A DNA stretch of 64,000 nt from Paludibacteraceae bacterium (GCA_024399495.1 JAKSNY010000001.1:124001-188000), one strand, 5' to 3'; positions 47,168-56,516 are shown, numbered from the stretch's first letter. Translations and numbers: made by a program. Notes: generated from the sequence alone by a model not told the origin.

Positions 47168-48142
47168 ATGCAAATTGCAAACATAGAATTCTCCAAGTTC
47201 CCTGTATTTCTGGCTCCTATGGAGGATGTTACAAATCCGGATTTCCGTATGCTGTGCAAGAAGTTTGGAGCGGATATGGTATATACAGAATTCATCTCAT
47301 GCGATGCTCTTATCCGTGATATACCACGCACACTACAGAAACTTACCATAGGTGATGCGGAACGTCCTGTGGTTATTCAAATTTATGGGCGTGAACCTGA
47401 GCCTATGGCAGAAGCCGCACGTATGGCAGAGAGTGCAAATCCCGATATAATAGATATAAATTTTGGATGCCCTGTAAAAAAGGTTGCAGGCAAAGGTGCT
47501 GGTGCGGGGCTTTTAAGAGATATTCCCAAGATGCTTGAGATAACAAGGGCTGTAGTTAATGCCGTAAAAACTCCTGTTACGGTAAAGACACGTTTGGGTT
47601 GGGATGATGAACATAAAATCATTGTTGATTTGGCGGAACAGTTGCAAGACTGTGGTATTCAGGCTCTTGCCATACATGGAAGAACACGTGCACAAATGTA
47701 TAAAGGTGAAGCGGATTGGACTCTTATAGGAGAGGTTAAGAATAATCAGAGGATGAAAATACCTATTATAGGTAACGGAGATATTACAACGCCTGAGCGT
47801 GCAAAGGAGTGTTTTGACCGTTATGGTGTTGATGCTGTTATGGTAGGCAGGGCATCAATAGGTTGCCCTTGGCTTTTCCGTGATATCAAGTACTATCTTG
47901 AATATGGTGTAAAAGCTGAACCTCTTACGTTTGAAGAGAAAAAGGAGATAATAAAATCACAGGTTCAGAGCAGTATTGATTGGCTTGATGAGAGGCGTGG
48001 CATACTTCATGTTCGCCGTCATTTGGCAGCCACACCACTTTTCAAGGGTATTCCAAACTTTAAGGAAACACGTATTGCAATGCTTAGGGCAGAAACAAAG
48101 GATGAACTGTTTTCAATAATAGATTCCATAAAATGTCAATAA
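47168..48142 (+). CDS. dusB: tRNA-dihydrouridine synthase DusB-like
   Basis: A 324-aa flavin enzyme that reduces uridines in tRNA. FPVFLAPMEDVTNPDFRMLC opens the TIM barrel, the Cys-containing INFGCPVKKVAGKGAGAGLL holds the catalytic cysteine, and VKTRLGWDD, AIHGRTRAQMY and GNGDITTPE bind FMN and substrate. It starts 1 bp after the porP/sprF stop and overlaps the U32 gene by 10 bp. DusB rather than DusA/C is judged from overall pattern. Confidence 0.93.
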   Translation: MQIANIEFSKFPVFLAPMEDVTNPDFRMLCKKFGADMVYTEFISCDALIRDIPRTLQKLTIGDAERPVVIQIYGREPEPMAEAARMAESANPDIIDINFGCPVKKVAGKGAGAGLLRDIPKMLEITRAVVNAVKTPVTVKTRLGWDDEHKIIVDLAEQLQDCGIQALAIHGRTRAQMYKGEADWTLIGEVKNNQRMKIPIIGNGDITTPERAKECFDRYGVDAVMVGRASIGCPWLFRDIKYYLEYGVKAEPLTFEEKKEIIKSQVQSSIDWLDERRGILHVRRHLAATPLFKGIPNFKETRIAMLRAETKDELFSIIDSIKCQ

Positions 48143-49377
48143 AAGATTTTGAAATAATGGCTCCTGTGGGGAGTTGGGAGAGCCTTGCGGCAGCCATAAA
48201 GGCTGGTGCTGATTCTGTATATTTTGGTATAGAGAACCTTAATATGCGTAGCCATTCCTCTAATAATTTTACAACAGAAGACCTTAAGGAGATAGTGCGT
48301 ATATGCCGTGAGCATAATGTAAAGTCGTATCTTACAGTAAACACCATTATATATGATGATGATATAGAACTGATGCATCAGATAGTGGATGTGGCTAAAG
48401 AGAGTGGGGTGTCTGCCATTATTGCGTGTGATATAGCGGTAATGCAATATGCCTTTTCAAAAGGTGTGGAGGTTCACCTATCCACTCAGCTTAACATATC
48501 AAATGTGGAGGCTCTTAAATTTTATGCCCGATTCTCTGATGTGGTGGTGCTGGCAAGGGAGCTGAATTTAGAGCAAGTTAAGAAGATATATGAAACCATA
48601 GAGAAAGAGAATATTTGCGGTGTAAGTGGAGATAAGATACGTATTGAAATGTTTTGTCACGGAGCATTGTGCATGGCAGTGAGCGGCAAGTGTTACTTGA
48701 GTCTGCATGAGACGGCACGTTCCGCTAATCGTGGTGCTTGTATGCAGATTTGCAGACGTGGATATACTGTAACTGATAGGGAGACAGGAGAACAACTTGA
48801 TATAGATAACAAGTATATAATGTCTCCAAAAGACCTTAAAACTATTCATTTTATAAATAAGATGATGGATGCGGGTGTGCGTGTATTTAAGATAGAGGGG
48901 CGTGCAAGAGGAGCAGAGTATGTTAAGACGGTGGTGGAGTGCTACAAAGATGCCATAAAAAGTGTTCTTGACAATACATACTGCGATGAAAAGATTGCAG
49001 GGTGGGATGCAAGATTAAGTGAGGTCTTTAACCGTGGGTTCTGGAACGGATACTATTTAGGTCAAAGGTTGGGTGAATGGAGTCATAATTATGGTTCTCA
49101 GGCAACGCTTCGCAAGATTTACATAGGTAAGGTTACAAACTACTTTAAAAATATAGGTGTTGCAGAATTTCTGATGGAGGCACAGTCGCTCCGTAAAGGG
49201 GATAGAATACTTGTAACAGGCGTTACTACAGGTGCTTACGAGGCTGTGGCAGAAGATATCAGACTTGAGGACGGAACTTCTGTAGAGAGTGTTTCAAAAG
49301 GTATGGTATTCTCAATGAAAACTTCTGAAACGCTGCACAGGAACGACAAACTATACCTCTTAACAACAAATCAATAA
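48133..49377 (+). CDS. U32 family peptidase-like protein (RlhA/TrhP group)
   Basis: A 414-aa protein with EIMAPVGSWESLAAAIKAGADSVYFG at the N-terminus and the U32 signature in EMFCHGALCMAVSGKCYLS, followed by SANRGACMQICRRGY, whose cysteines may hold an iron-sulfur cluster. Although classed as peptidases, studied bacterial relatives act in RNA hydroxylation (RlhA on 23S rRNA, TrhP on tRNA U34). Coupling to a tRNA-modifying Dus gene by a 10-bp overlap favours an RNA role here. The long form with the C-terminal beta domain is present. Confidence 0.9.
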   Translation: MSIKDFEIMAPVGSWESLAAAIKAGADSVYFGIENLNMRSHSSNNFTTEDLKEIVRICREHNVKSYLTVNTIIYDDDIELMHQIVDVAKESGVSAIIACDIAVMQYAFSKGVEVHLSTQLNISNVEALKFYARFSDVVVLARELNLEQVKKIYETIEKENICGVSGDKIRIEMFCHGALCMAVSGKCYLSLHETARSANRGACMQICRRGYTVTDRETGEQLDIDNKYIMSPKDLKTIHFINKMMDAGVRVFKIEGRARGAEYVKTVVECYKDAIKSVLDNTYCDEKIAGWDARLSEVFNRGFWNGYYLGQRLGEWSHNYGSQATLRKIYIGKVTNYFKNIGVAEFLMEAQSLRKGDRILVTGVTTGAYEAVAEDIRLEDGTSVESVSKGMVFSMKTSETLHRNDKLYLLTTNQ

Positions 49378-50103
49378 TTACAGCACAACACAGACTTCTT
49401 TGAAGGCGTAGATTCGTTCTTTGCCGTTAGTGTCTGTTATGTGGAGGTGCCCATCGGGTGAAACGGCTGTGATTTTACCAAAAAAATCTCCGTAACAATC
49501 TGTATATGAAGTGTTAACGCCAAAACGGAACAAATGGCTAACATACATAGAGTGAAGTTTATCTCTGTCTGTTATACCTAAACTGTATAGTCTAAAAAAA
49601 TTATTCCTTATTTTATTAAGTACGTCGGCAATATTGTAGGTTAGGCCTGTAATGTTTGTCAGTGATATAGGGTTGGGGGCATTGCTTATAAATACCTCTT
49701 GGTTAAGATTTAGTCCTACCCCTATTACACAATCTTTTATATATGCTCCGCAAAGGTTGTTCTCTATAAGAATACCCGATATTTTTTTATCCTTATAATA
49801 GATGTCGTTAGGCCATTTAATTGTAATATTGTCTGTTTCACCACTAAGGAACTCATATATGGCAAGCGATATGGCTTCTGATATAAAAAATTGACCCGAT
49901 GCCTCTATCTTCGATGGATGAATAATCATAGAGAAAAGCAGATTCTTGCCATCTTCAGATTCCCAACTATTGCCTATCTGACCGTATCCGTCACTTTGGA
50001 AAGATGTGTAAATGGTGTATCCATCGGGGTAGGTTATGCCGGCAGTTAAGTCATTAAGTAACATTTTGTTAGTTGAAACGCAAATATCCAAGTGTGTTAT
50101 CAT
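49378..50103 (-). CDS. birA: biotin-[acetyl-CoA-carboxylase] ligase
   Basis: Attaches biotin to carrier-domain lysines. The 241-aa protein has only the catalytic and C-terminal domains, with no DNA-binding domain, so it is not a repressor. The biotinyl-AMP loop appears as GYGQIGNSWESEDGKNLLFS (canonical GRGRxGRxW, changed but recognisable), with TIKWPNDIYYKDKKISGIL and GVGLNLNQ following. Its stop abuts the U32 stop tail to tail. The biotin-bearing OadA in this window is a likely client. It starts 4 bp after comF. Confidence 0.92.
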   Translation of the reverse strand: MITHLDICVSTNKMLLNDLTAGITYPDGYTIYTSFQSDGYGQIGNSWESEDGKNLLFSMIIHPSKIEASGQFFISEAISLAIYEFLSGETDNITIKWPNDIYYKDKKISGILIENNLCGAYIKDCVIGVGLNLNQEVFISNAPNPISLTNITGLTYNIADVLNKIRNNFFRLYSLGITDRDKLHSMYVSHLFRFGVNTSYTDCYGDFFGKITAVSPDGHLHITDTNGKERIYAFKEVCVVL

Positions 50104-50107
50104 AATT

Positions 50108-50797
50108 TTAAGCTATAGCAAATGCCATACAGTTAATGGTTATACCCTCTATTTTTGATAGTTGTTTTGCACATGCCTCTAACGTGGCTCCTGTGGTTAT
50201 TACATCATCTACCAAAAGCACATGCTTACCCTTTAAGGTTTCTGTGTCTGTTATGTCAAACAATCCTAATGAGTTTAAATATCTCTCGTTTATATTCTTG
50301 TGAGTTTGGGTGGCATTTTGGTGTACTCTTGCAAGAGTTTTTGTGTCAAGTGGCACGCCCCATATATTGCTTATGCCCTGTGCAAGCATCTCTGCTTGGT
50401 TATATCCACGCTTTTTTAATTTTGACGGGTGTAGCGGAACCGGCACTATGTAATCCACGTCAGAGATAGGGTGGTTTTCGGTCTCCTTTCCCATAAGTTC
50501 TCCCATAATTATGCCTAATTTTTTGGCTCCTTTATATTTAAGGTTGTGTAACAGGCTTTGAGATACACCCCCTTTATGAAAATGGCAGTATGCAGTAGCC
50601 TTGTTTATCTTTATTTTACCATAAAACAGATGCTCGGCAGGGTTTGCCTCCTGCTTATGAAACCCTGTTTTAGAGAGTTCACATAGGCATTTGGTGCAAA
50701 TTTCTGTTTCTCCTTGCACCAGGTAGCCTCCACAGCCCTTGCACACATCGGGGTATATAAGAGAGAACAGGCTTTTTATGTATTTGGATATAAACAT
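50108..50797 (-). CDS. ComF family phosphoribosyltransferase-like protein
   Basis: A 229-aa protein. An N-terminal zinc-finger-like segment (DVCKGCGGYL...ICTKCLCEL) precedes a type I phosphoribosyltransferase fold with the PRPP motif VLLVDDVITTGATL. Family members are linked to DNA uptake in transformable bacteria, but many are of unknown function. The start overlaps the rsmA end by 22 bp and the stop is followed closely by birA, so the three form one transcript. Confidence 0.9.
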   Translation of the reverse strand: MFISKYIKSLFSLIYPDVCKGCGGYLVQGETEICTKCLCELSKTGFHKQEANPAEHLFYGKIKINKATAYCHFHKGGVSQSLLHNLKYKGAKKLGIIMGELMGKETENHPISDVDYIVPVPLHPSKLKKRGYNQAEMLAQGISNIWGVPLDTKTLARVHQNATQTHKNINERYLNSLGLFDITDTETLKGKHVLLVDDVITTGATLEACAKQLSKIEGITINCMAFAIA

Positions 50798-51552
50798 GTA
50801 GTAAGGTCTATAAAATCCTGAACGCTAAGTTGTTCCGGACGTTTGTCAAATATGCCTGATGTGGTGTCAAACCCGTCAGGCAATATTGTTTTAAGAGAGT
50901 TACGTAAAGTCTTACGGCGTTGGTTAAAAGCGGTCTTAACCACAGATTTAAATTTAATCTCATTACATGGCAGTGATTTTACACCGTTTCTACGCATTAT
51001 AAAAACCGCAGAATCCACTTTTGGAGGTGGTGCAAATACACCAGGAGGTACGGTAAACTTATATTCAATGTCATAAAAAGCCTGTAGCAGAACGCTAAGT
51101 ATGCCGTAATCCTTGTTTCCCTCTTTTGATGCTATGCGGCGTGCCACCTCTTTTTGTATCATACCCGATACAAAAGGAATCTGGTCTTTATGCTCTAATA
51201 CCTTAAAAAAGATTTGACTTGATATATTATAAGGGTAGTTACCTATAATGGCAAAATTATCCCCGTTAAACAGAGTGTCAGTGTCCAATTTAAGAAAATC
51301 ACCTTCTATTATTTTCCCGTCAATAGAGGTCCCGAATGTATTTAAAAGGTATTCCACAGATTCCGTATCAATTTCTACTGTTTTAAGGTTTATGTTTTTT
51401 TTGAGTAGAAATTGTGTCAGTACACCCATACCGGGACCAATCTCAAGTACGTTTTTTTCATTGGAGACATCAATAGTGTCCGCTATTCTCTCCGCTATTC
51501 CTAAGTCTGTAAGGAAATGCTGTCCTAAATATTTTTTTGCCCTAACCTCCAT
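50776..51552 (-). CDS. rsmA: 16S rRNA dimethyladenosine transferase RsmA (KsgA)
   Basis: Dimethylates A1518 and A1519 of 16S rRNA. The 258-aa enzyme has KKYLGQHFL at the start, the SAM-binding EIGPGMGVLTQFL, and the catalytic NYPYNISSQIFFK. A C-terminal helical domain ends in DLTTCLYPNT. It is divergent from lgt, with overlapping promoters between. Confidence 0.97.
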   Translation of the reverse strand: MEVRAKKYLGQHFLTDLGIAERIADTIDVSNEKNVLEIGPGMGVLTQFLLKKNINLKTVEIDTESVEYLLNTFGTSIDGKIIEGDFLKLDTDTLFNGDNFAIIGNYPYNISSQIFFKVLEHKDQIPFVSGMIQKEVARRIASKEGNKDYGILSVLLQAFYDIEYKFTVPPGVFAPPPKVDSAVFIMRRNGVKSLPCNEIKFKSVVKTAFNQRRKTLRNSLKTILPDGFDTTSGIFDKRPEQLSVQDFIDLTTCLYPNT

Positions 51553-51561
51553 ATCGTGTGC

Positions 51562-51593
51562 AAATGTAGGAAAAAATGATTACCTTTGCAATT
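51562..51593 (-). promoter_or_regulatory. rsmA promoter overlapping the lgt promoter region
   Basis: On the minus strand ATTG (51593-51590) and TACATTTG (51569-51562) are 20 bp apart. On the plus strand TACCTTTG (51582-51589) fits a -7 box for lgt, though no good -33 precedes it. The two promoters interleave. Confidence 0.5.
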
Positions 51594-51606
51594 TTAAAGG
51601 TTAAAT

Positions 51607-52461
51607 ATGGACATTTTGACTATATTAAATGCGGTAATTTGGAATCCAGACCCAGTGGCATTCAGTATCGGGGCAGTTGAGGTTCGTTGGTACGGAATAA
51701 TTTACGCTTCAGGCTTTTTGTTTGCAATATGGCTGCTTGGCAAGATGTTCAAGAGTGAGGGTTGTCCCGATGAATGGGCGGATAAGGTATTCATTTACAT
51801 GGTGATAGCAGTAATAGTAGGCTCCAGGTTAGGTCATGTATTCTTTTACGATTGGGCATACTATAAAGACCATTTAAGTGAGATTCCTATGGTGTGGCGT
51901 GGAGGATTGGCAAGCCATGGCGGAGCAATAGCCATAATAATATGTGTTTGGCTTATGGCTAAATATATGTGCCATAGAAGTTTCTGCTGGCTTGCAGACA
52001 GAATGTATGTAATATGTGCTCCTGTGGCTGCTCTTATAAGAGTAGGTAATCTTATGAACTCAGAGATTTACGGCTGTGAGACCACACTGCCTTGGGCTTT
52101 CAAATTCCTAAGAGATAATCCTGGAGTGCCTGTAGATATGGTTCCTGCGTGTCACCCCACACAGATTTATGAGTCTTTGGCATATCTGCTGATGTTCTTG
52201 TTTATGCTTTGGCTATATTGGCGTACAGATGCACGCCGTAGAGAGGGATTGCTTACCGGTATAGGGTTTGCGTGGACGTTCACCGCCAGATTCTTTATAG
52301 AGTTTATTAAAAACGACCAATCTGATTTTGAGGCGGATATGGTTTTAAACATGGGGCAATTGTTAAGCATTCCTTTCATTATTTTTGGAGTTTGGATGAT
52401 AATCCGTGCTTTTCGTAATCCGATGACCACTGTAGAGGTGCAGAAAAAGAAAAAAGTATGA
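51607..52461 (+). CDS. lgt: prolipoprotein diacylglyceryl transferase
   Basis: Transfers diacylglyceryl from phosphatidylglycerol to the lipobox cysteine of prolipoproteins in the inner membrane. The 284-aa protein has about seven membrane helices, with VRWYGIIYASGF, WRGGLASHGGAI and IRVGNLMNSEIYG (the conserved Arg/Asn/Glu block) and HPTQIYESLAYL. Its stop overlaps the DUF4834 start (ATGA). Confidence 0.97.
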   Translation: MDILTILNAVIWNPDPVAFSIGAVEVRWYGIIYASGFLFAIWLLGKMFKSEGCPDEWADKVFIYMVIAVIVGSRLGHVFFYDWAYYKDHLSEIPMVWRGGLASHGGAIAIIICVWLMAKYMCHRSFCWLADRMYVICAPVAALIRVGNLMNSEIYGCETTLPWAFKFLRDNPGVPVDMVPACHPTQIYESLAYLLMFLFMLWLYWRTDARRREGLLTGIGFAWTFTARFFIEFIKNDQSDFEADMVLNMGQLLSIPFIIFGVWMIIRAFRNPMTTVEVQKKKKV

Positions 52462-52655
52462 AAATACTGTTGTTTTTACTGATATTCATTGTATTTATAC
52501 TGATATTTAACTTTGTATCAGCAATCAGTATGGCTAAAAAAGGTCATAACAAAACTTTTGAGACTAAAAAAGAGAGCAATATATCTAAGTTATTCAATCG
52601 TAAAAAGATTGACAAATCCAAGGCAGAGGATGTTAAATTTGAAGAAATTGAATGA
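52458..52655 (+). CDS. small membrane protein, DUF4834 type
   Basis: A 65-aa protein with one N-terminal membrane helix ([20 protein letters not shown]) and a short charged, basic-then-acidic cytoplasmic tail. It matches the small DUF4834 proteins of Bacteroidota, which I recall being found next to metG. It overlaps both neighbours by 4 bp, so it is coupled to lgt and metG. Function is unknown. Confidence 0.8.
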   Translation: MKILLFLLIFIVFILIFNFVSAISMAKKGHNKTFETKKESNISKLFNRKKIDKSKAEDVKFEEIE

Positions 52656-54712
52656 TTATGAACTATAAAAGAACTACTATCACATCAGCATTGCCGTATG
52701 CTAATGGTCCTGTACATATAGGACATTTGGCAGGAGTATATGTACCGGCAGATATTTATGCACGTTACTTAAGATTAAAAGGAGAGGATGTCATCTTCAT
52801 CGGAGGCTCAGATGAGCATGGAGTGCCTATCACTATAAAGGCACGTAAGGAGGGTGTCACCCCACAGGATATAGTGGACCGTTATCATAACCTTATAAAA
52901 AAGTCTTTTGAAGAGTTTGGCATATCGTTTGATATATATTCACGTACCACATCAGACACTCATACTCAGGTGGCTTCAGACTTTTTCAAGACCATTTATG
53001 ATAAAGGTGGGTTCATCACTAAGGAGAGTGAGCAGTACTACGATGAGGAGGCAGGCGTTTTCCTTGCAGACCGTTACATTACAGGGGAGTGCCCTCATTG
53101 CCATGAGTTAGGGGCATACGGAGACCAGTGTGAGAAATGCGGTACGGCATTATCACCCGATGAACTTATAAACCCTAAATCCACCATTAGTGGCAGTAAG
53201 CCTGTAAAGCGTCTTACAAAGCATTGGTATTTGCCACTTGACAAGCATGAGGAGTGGCTACGTAAGTGGATTCTTGATGACCATAAGGAGTGGAGACCTA
53301 ACGTATATGGGCAGTGCAAGAGTTGGCTTGATATGCACCTTCAGCCACGTGCCGTAAGCCGTGATTTGGATTGGGGTATTCCACTACCAATAGAAAATGC
53401 AAAGGGCAAGGTGCTTTATGTTTGGTTTGATGCCCCTATAGGCTATATTTCCAATACAAAGGAGTTGCTGCCTAATGATTGGGAGAAGTGGTGGAAAGAC
53501 CCGGAGACACGCCTTGTTCACTTTATAGGTAAGGATAATATAGTGTTCCACTGCATAGTGTTCCCTGCAATGTTAAAGGCAGAAGGCTCTTATATCTTAC
53601 CCGATAACGTACCTTCAAATGAGTTTCTTAACCTTGAGGGCGATAAGATTTCAACTTCAAGGAATTGGGCAGTGTGGCTACATGAGTATCTGGCAGATTT
53701 TCCTGGCAAGCAGGATGTGTTGCGTTATGTTCTTACAGCCAATGCACCTGAAACTAAGGATAACGATTTTACATGGCGTGATTTTCAGGCTCGTAACAAT
53801 AATGAGCTTGTTGCCATATACGGAAATTTTGTAAACCGCACACTTGTGCTTACCCATAAGTATTTTGAGGGTAAAGTACCTGCATGCGGAGAGCTTACAG
53901 AGTATGATAAAGCCACTTTAAAGGAGTTTTCTGATGTTAAGGCTGAGGTGGAGAAACTGCTTGATAACTTTAAGTTCCGCGATGCACAGAAAGAGGCTAT
54001 GAATCTTGCCCGCATAGGTAATAAGTATTTAGCCGATACAGAGCCTTGGAAGGTTGCTAAAGAGGATATGGGCAGAGTAGCCACAATACTTAACCTTGCA
54101 CTACAGATAACAGCCAATCTTGCCATTGCTTTTGAGCCGTTCCTGCCGTTCAGCAGCAGAAAACTGCGTGATATGATAAACCTTAAAGAGTGGTCTTGGA
54201 ACAAGCTTGGCAGCCTTGATTTGCTTGCTACAGGTGATTCTGTCAATAAGCCTGAGTTGTTGTTTGAGAAGATAGAGGACGCACCTATTGAGGCTCAGAT
54301 AAATCGGCTTGAGGATATTAGGAAAAAGAATGAGGAGGCAAGACGTTTGGAGGAGTTAAAGAACTTTAAGCCTGCACAAGTTGCAGAAAATATACCGTTT
54401 GATGATTTTGAGAAACTTGATGTACGTGTAGGCACAGTTCTTGAGTGCTCCAGAGTTCCTAAGGCGGATAAATTATTACAATTTAAGATAGATGACGGAA
54501 TGGGTTGCCGTACCATTGTATCAGGTATTGCCGCCTATTATAATCCGGAGGATTTGGTAGGCAAGCAGGTATGCTTTGTAGCCAATTTTGCACCACGTAA
54601 GCTAAAAGGTGTGGAGAGTCAGGGCATGATACTCTCTGCCCAAGACGCAGACGGCAGACTTGTTGTAATTTCACCGTCAGCAAACGTACACAATGGTGTA
54701 AAGGTTTGCTAA
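52652..54712 (+). CDS. metG: methionyl-tRNA synthetase
   Basis: A 686-aa class Ia synthetase. HIGH appears as [10 protein letters not shown], a zinc knuckle as [18 protein letters not shown], and KMSKS as KISTSRNW, the Bacteroidota-type variant. The C-terminal about 110 residues are an EMAP/Trbp111-like tRNA-binding and dimerisation domain ([18 protein letters not shown]). ATGs at 52652 (ATGA overlap with DUF4834) and 52658 are both possible starts. Confidence 0.97.
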   Translation: MIMNYKRTTITSALPYANGPVHIGHLAGVYVPADIYARYLRLKGEDVIFIGGSDEHGVPITIKARKEGVTPQDIVDRYHNLIKKSFEEFGISFDIYSRTTSDTHTQVASDFFKTIYDKGGFITKESEQYYDEEAGVFLADRYITGECPHCHELGAYGDQCEKCGTALSPDELINPKSTISGSKPVKRLTKHWYLPLDKHEEWLRKWILDDHKEWRPNVYGQCKSWLDMHLQPRAVSRDLDWGIPLPIENAKGKVLYVWFDAPIGYISNTKELLPNDWEKWWKDPETRLVHFIGKDNIVFHCIVFPAMLKAEGSYILPDNVPSNEFLNLEGDKISTSRNWAVWLHEYLADFPGKQDVLRYVLTANAPETKDNDFTWRDFQARNNNELVAIYGNFVNRTLVLTHKYFEGKVPACGELTEYDKATLKEFSDVKAEVEKLLDNFKFRDAQKEAMNLARIGNKYLADTEPWKVAKEDMGRVATILNLALQITANLAIAFEPFLPFSSRKLRDMINLKEWSWNKLGSLDLLATGDSVNKPELLFEKIEDAPIEAQINRLEDIRKKNEEARRLEELKNFKPAQVAENIPFDDFEKLDVRVGTVLECSRVPKADKLLQFKIDDGMGCRTIVSGIAAYYNPEDLVGKQVCFVANFAPRKLKGVESQGMILSAQDADGRLVVISPSANVHNGVKVC

Positions 54713-54713
54713 T

Positions 54714-55388
54714 TCAATTCTCCCTTGCGTAAGCAATGGCACGGTTAAGGAGTGTGTTTATCTCAACACAGTTAGCAAAGTTCTCCATAACCCAATCATA
54801 TAGACCATCAGAGTAGAGGACATCCCAAGGGGTGCCCTTTCCTATTGAGTAAGATTTGTATTTAAGCAGTTCCACATACTTAAAATCAGCAGGAAAACCC
54901 TTTGGACACTTAGTTAGTTTTGCATTGTCTGTCAGGTCAAATCCTTCTGCCTTGTCAAGTGCCTTAATAAATGCCTCAGGATTGTCATAAATCTCTTCTC
55001 TTACGCTTTCAAGTTCTTTAGGTGGTAACATATAAGCACCTGCCGCAATCATATTCCTGCCTATGTAATCGCACAAGTGGGACTCTATATGGAAATAATA
55101 TCCTGCAAAACCAGATTTTTTGCCGTAGGGACACACGTATGCCCCTATATGTGATTTGTATGGGCGTTTATCAGAAGAGAAGCGAATATCCCGGTTAATT
55201 CTATACGTGCAGTCCTGTACCCTTAAACCGCTTACAAGAGGGTCCATTTTAGAGACGCCTGCAATAAGTTTCTCTGTAAACTCAGCCCATTCAGCCCTTA
55301 CGTCATTCCAGCGGTTACGGTTAGCGTCAAACCAAGCCTTGTTATTGTTATCAGCAAGGTCATTGATAAATGTTACAATGTTTTTCAT
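54714..55388 (-). CDS. DUF2461 family protein
   Basis: A 224-aa protein of the DUF2461 (TIGR02453) family, marked by NNKAWFDANRNRWNDVRAEW at the N-terminus, YRINRDIRFSSDKRPYK, and YYFHIESH in the middle. Members are widespread single-domain proteins without an assigned reaction. The stop lies 2 bp from the convergent metG stop. An array of GGGACAA-type heptamers stands immediately upstream. Confidence 0.88.
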   Translation of the reverse strand: MKNIVTFINDLADNNNKAWFDANRNRWNDVRAEWAEFTEKLIAGVSKMDPLVSGLRVQDCTYRINRDIRFSSDKRPYKSHIGAYVCPYGKKSGFAGYYFHIESHLCDYIGRNMIAAGAYMLPPKELESVREEIYDNPEAFIKALDKAEGFDLTDNAKLTKCPKGFPADFKYVELLKYKSYSIGKGTPWDVLYSDGLYDWVMENFANCVEINTLLNRAIAYAREN

Positions 55389-55397
55389 AATTATAAA

Positions 55398-55463
55398 GGG
55401 TCAAGGGACAAGGGTAAGGGGACAAGGTTTATTCTTGACCCTTTTTCCTTGTCCCCTGTCCCT
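55398..55463. repeat. GGGACAA heptamer array with inverted copies
   Basis: GGGTCAA, GGGACAA, GGGTAAG, GGGACAA (55398-55425), then TTGACCC (55435-55441), TTGTCCC (55449-55455) and CTGTCCC (55456-55462). AGGGGACAAGG (55417-55427) and CCTTGTCCCCT (55447-55457) form a perfect 11-bp stem. On the DUF2461 gene strand the proximal array is C-rich and G-poor. Confidence 0.85.
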
Positions 55464-55628
55464 GTTGCAAAGGTATAAATTATTATTGGAATATCCAAAA
55501 TCGCTCCTTTGTAACATATATGTAACACCTCTGTAAAGGGTTTGTAATAAAATGAAGAAATTTAATCAAATATTGAAAATATTAGTCAATGCCTATTGTT
55601 GTATATCTAAAAAGCGTTACTTTTGCAT

Positions 55629-55704
55629 TGTGATTTTTTCATAGTATTTGATTTTAAGGTTAGCAAATAGGTGTTCTGGCGAGAACACCTTTTGTGTTTT
55701 TATA
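55629..55704 (+). ncRNA. candidate small RNA
   Basis: ATTG (55595-55598) and TACTTTTG (55618-55625), 19 bp apart, fit the phylum's promoter. About 40 nt later AGGTGTTCT-GGCG-AGAACACCT (55669-55690) forms a perfect 9-bp stem followed by TTTGTGTTTTTATA. No gene follows on this strand, so the product would be an RNA of about 70-75 nt. The segment TTTTTTCATAGTATTTGATTT resembles a leader I associate with Bacteroidales from memory only. Confidence 0.45.
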
Positions 55705-55708
55705 CCTA

Positions 55709-56101
55709 TCAGGTTTTATTGGTTCTCCTTTTCCCTACTTCTCCGAAATATATGGTGCAGTTTTCACCTGCAAGATAATTTCGGAACTTTTTAGTCTCTT
55801 CGGTTAAAGACCTAAGTTCTCTATACAAACATTCTAAGGCGGTATTGTTTGCAATCTCTTTTTGTTTATCGTTTTCCAATGATTTAAGATCTAAATTCAA
55901 TATGGAGCATATTTTCATTAATCTGTCAAAACCAACGGTGCTGACACCTCTCTCAATTTTAGAATACGAGGTGACGGATATACCAAGCATGTCTGCAAGT
56001 TTTTTTTGATTCATTTTAAGCATACACCTTTTAGTCTTTATGTTTAATCCTAACCTGATTCGCACTGCTATTGACTCTTTGTCGTTTAATTTTTTGTTCA
56101 T
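55709..56101 (-). CDS. XRE family transcriptional regulator
   Basis: A 130-aa protein with a helix-turn-helix of the Cro/C1 type (NQKKLADMLGISVTSYSKIERG, about residues 31-52), an extended N-terminus, and a helical, charged C-terminal tail (LYRELRSLTEETKKFRNYL) that may mediate dimerisation. It overlaps the preceding XRE gene by 4 bp. No toxin or other effector gene accompanies the pair. Regulatory targets are unknown; autoregulation through the AGTAC palindromes upstream of the pair is plausible. Confidence 0.88.
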   Translation of the reverse strand: MNKKLNDKESIAVRIRLGLNIKTKRCMLKMNQKKLADMLGISVTSYSKIERGVSTVGFDRLMKICSILNLDLKSLENDKQKEIANNTALECLYRELRSLTEETKKFRNYLAGENCTIYFGEVGKRRTNKT

Positions 56102-56421
56102 ATTTCTTTATTGTTTTTAAGGTTGTAGTTTAATGGTACTTCAGCGGCAATTATTTTATTATTTACATTACTGCCTACAATATTGTGATGTTGCAGTCCA
56201 TTTAAGGATAGGATGCTTTGGTCAATGAAAAAGCTGACCACATGAACTTTAAATATTTTAGATAAAAGCACTATCTGTTCAATGTTAAAATTGTGCTTGC
56301 CATTTTCAAGTTTGTAATACTCTCCTAATGAGATACCCATTGAATCCGCCATGTTTTCTTGTGTGATTTTCAAGCCTTGTCTGATATACTTGATTCTATC
56401 GCATATTTCTTTTTTATTCAT
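56098..56421 (-). CDS. XRE family transcriptional regulator
   Basis: A 107-aa protein with an N-terminal Cro/C1 helix-turn-helix (ITQENMADSMGISLGEYYKLE, about residues 19-39) and a C-terminal part without a recognised domain. First gene of a two-regulator operon. The pair shares the NKK opening and HTH spacing and may be old duplicates. It stands between the oad operon terminator and the DUF2461 region. Confidence 0.88.
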   Translation of the reverse strand: MNKKEICDRIKYIRQGLKITQENMADSMGISLGEYYKLENGKHNFNIEQIVLLSKIFKVHVVSFFIDQSILSLNGLQHHNIVGSNVNNKIIAAEVPLNYNLKNNKEI

Positions 56422-56488
56422 AATATTTAAGTGTTTAAAATTCCCCTATAAAGGTAGGAATAAAAATTAGTTTATACATAATCCTAAA

Positions 56489-56516
56489 AGTACCAATAAT
56501 AGTACTTAAAGTACTA
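56489..56516. promoter_or_regulatory. AGTAC inverted repeats, candidate XRE operator
   Basis: TAGTACT-TAA-AGTACTA (56500-56516) is an inverted repeat with 7-bp arms; another AGTAC occurs at 56489-56493. Three AGTAC words lie 70-95 bp upstream of the first XRE start codon. Confidence 0.45.

Larger units (their letters stand above)
55389..55708. other. 320-bp intergenic region
   Basis: It contains the heptamer array with inverted copies (55398-55463), AT-rich sequence with two GTAACA words (55511-55526), and a plus-strand promoter plus hairpin that may encode a small RNA (55595-55704). I see no coding frame. The minus-strand XRE gene ends at its right edge. Confidence 0.7.
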
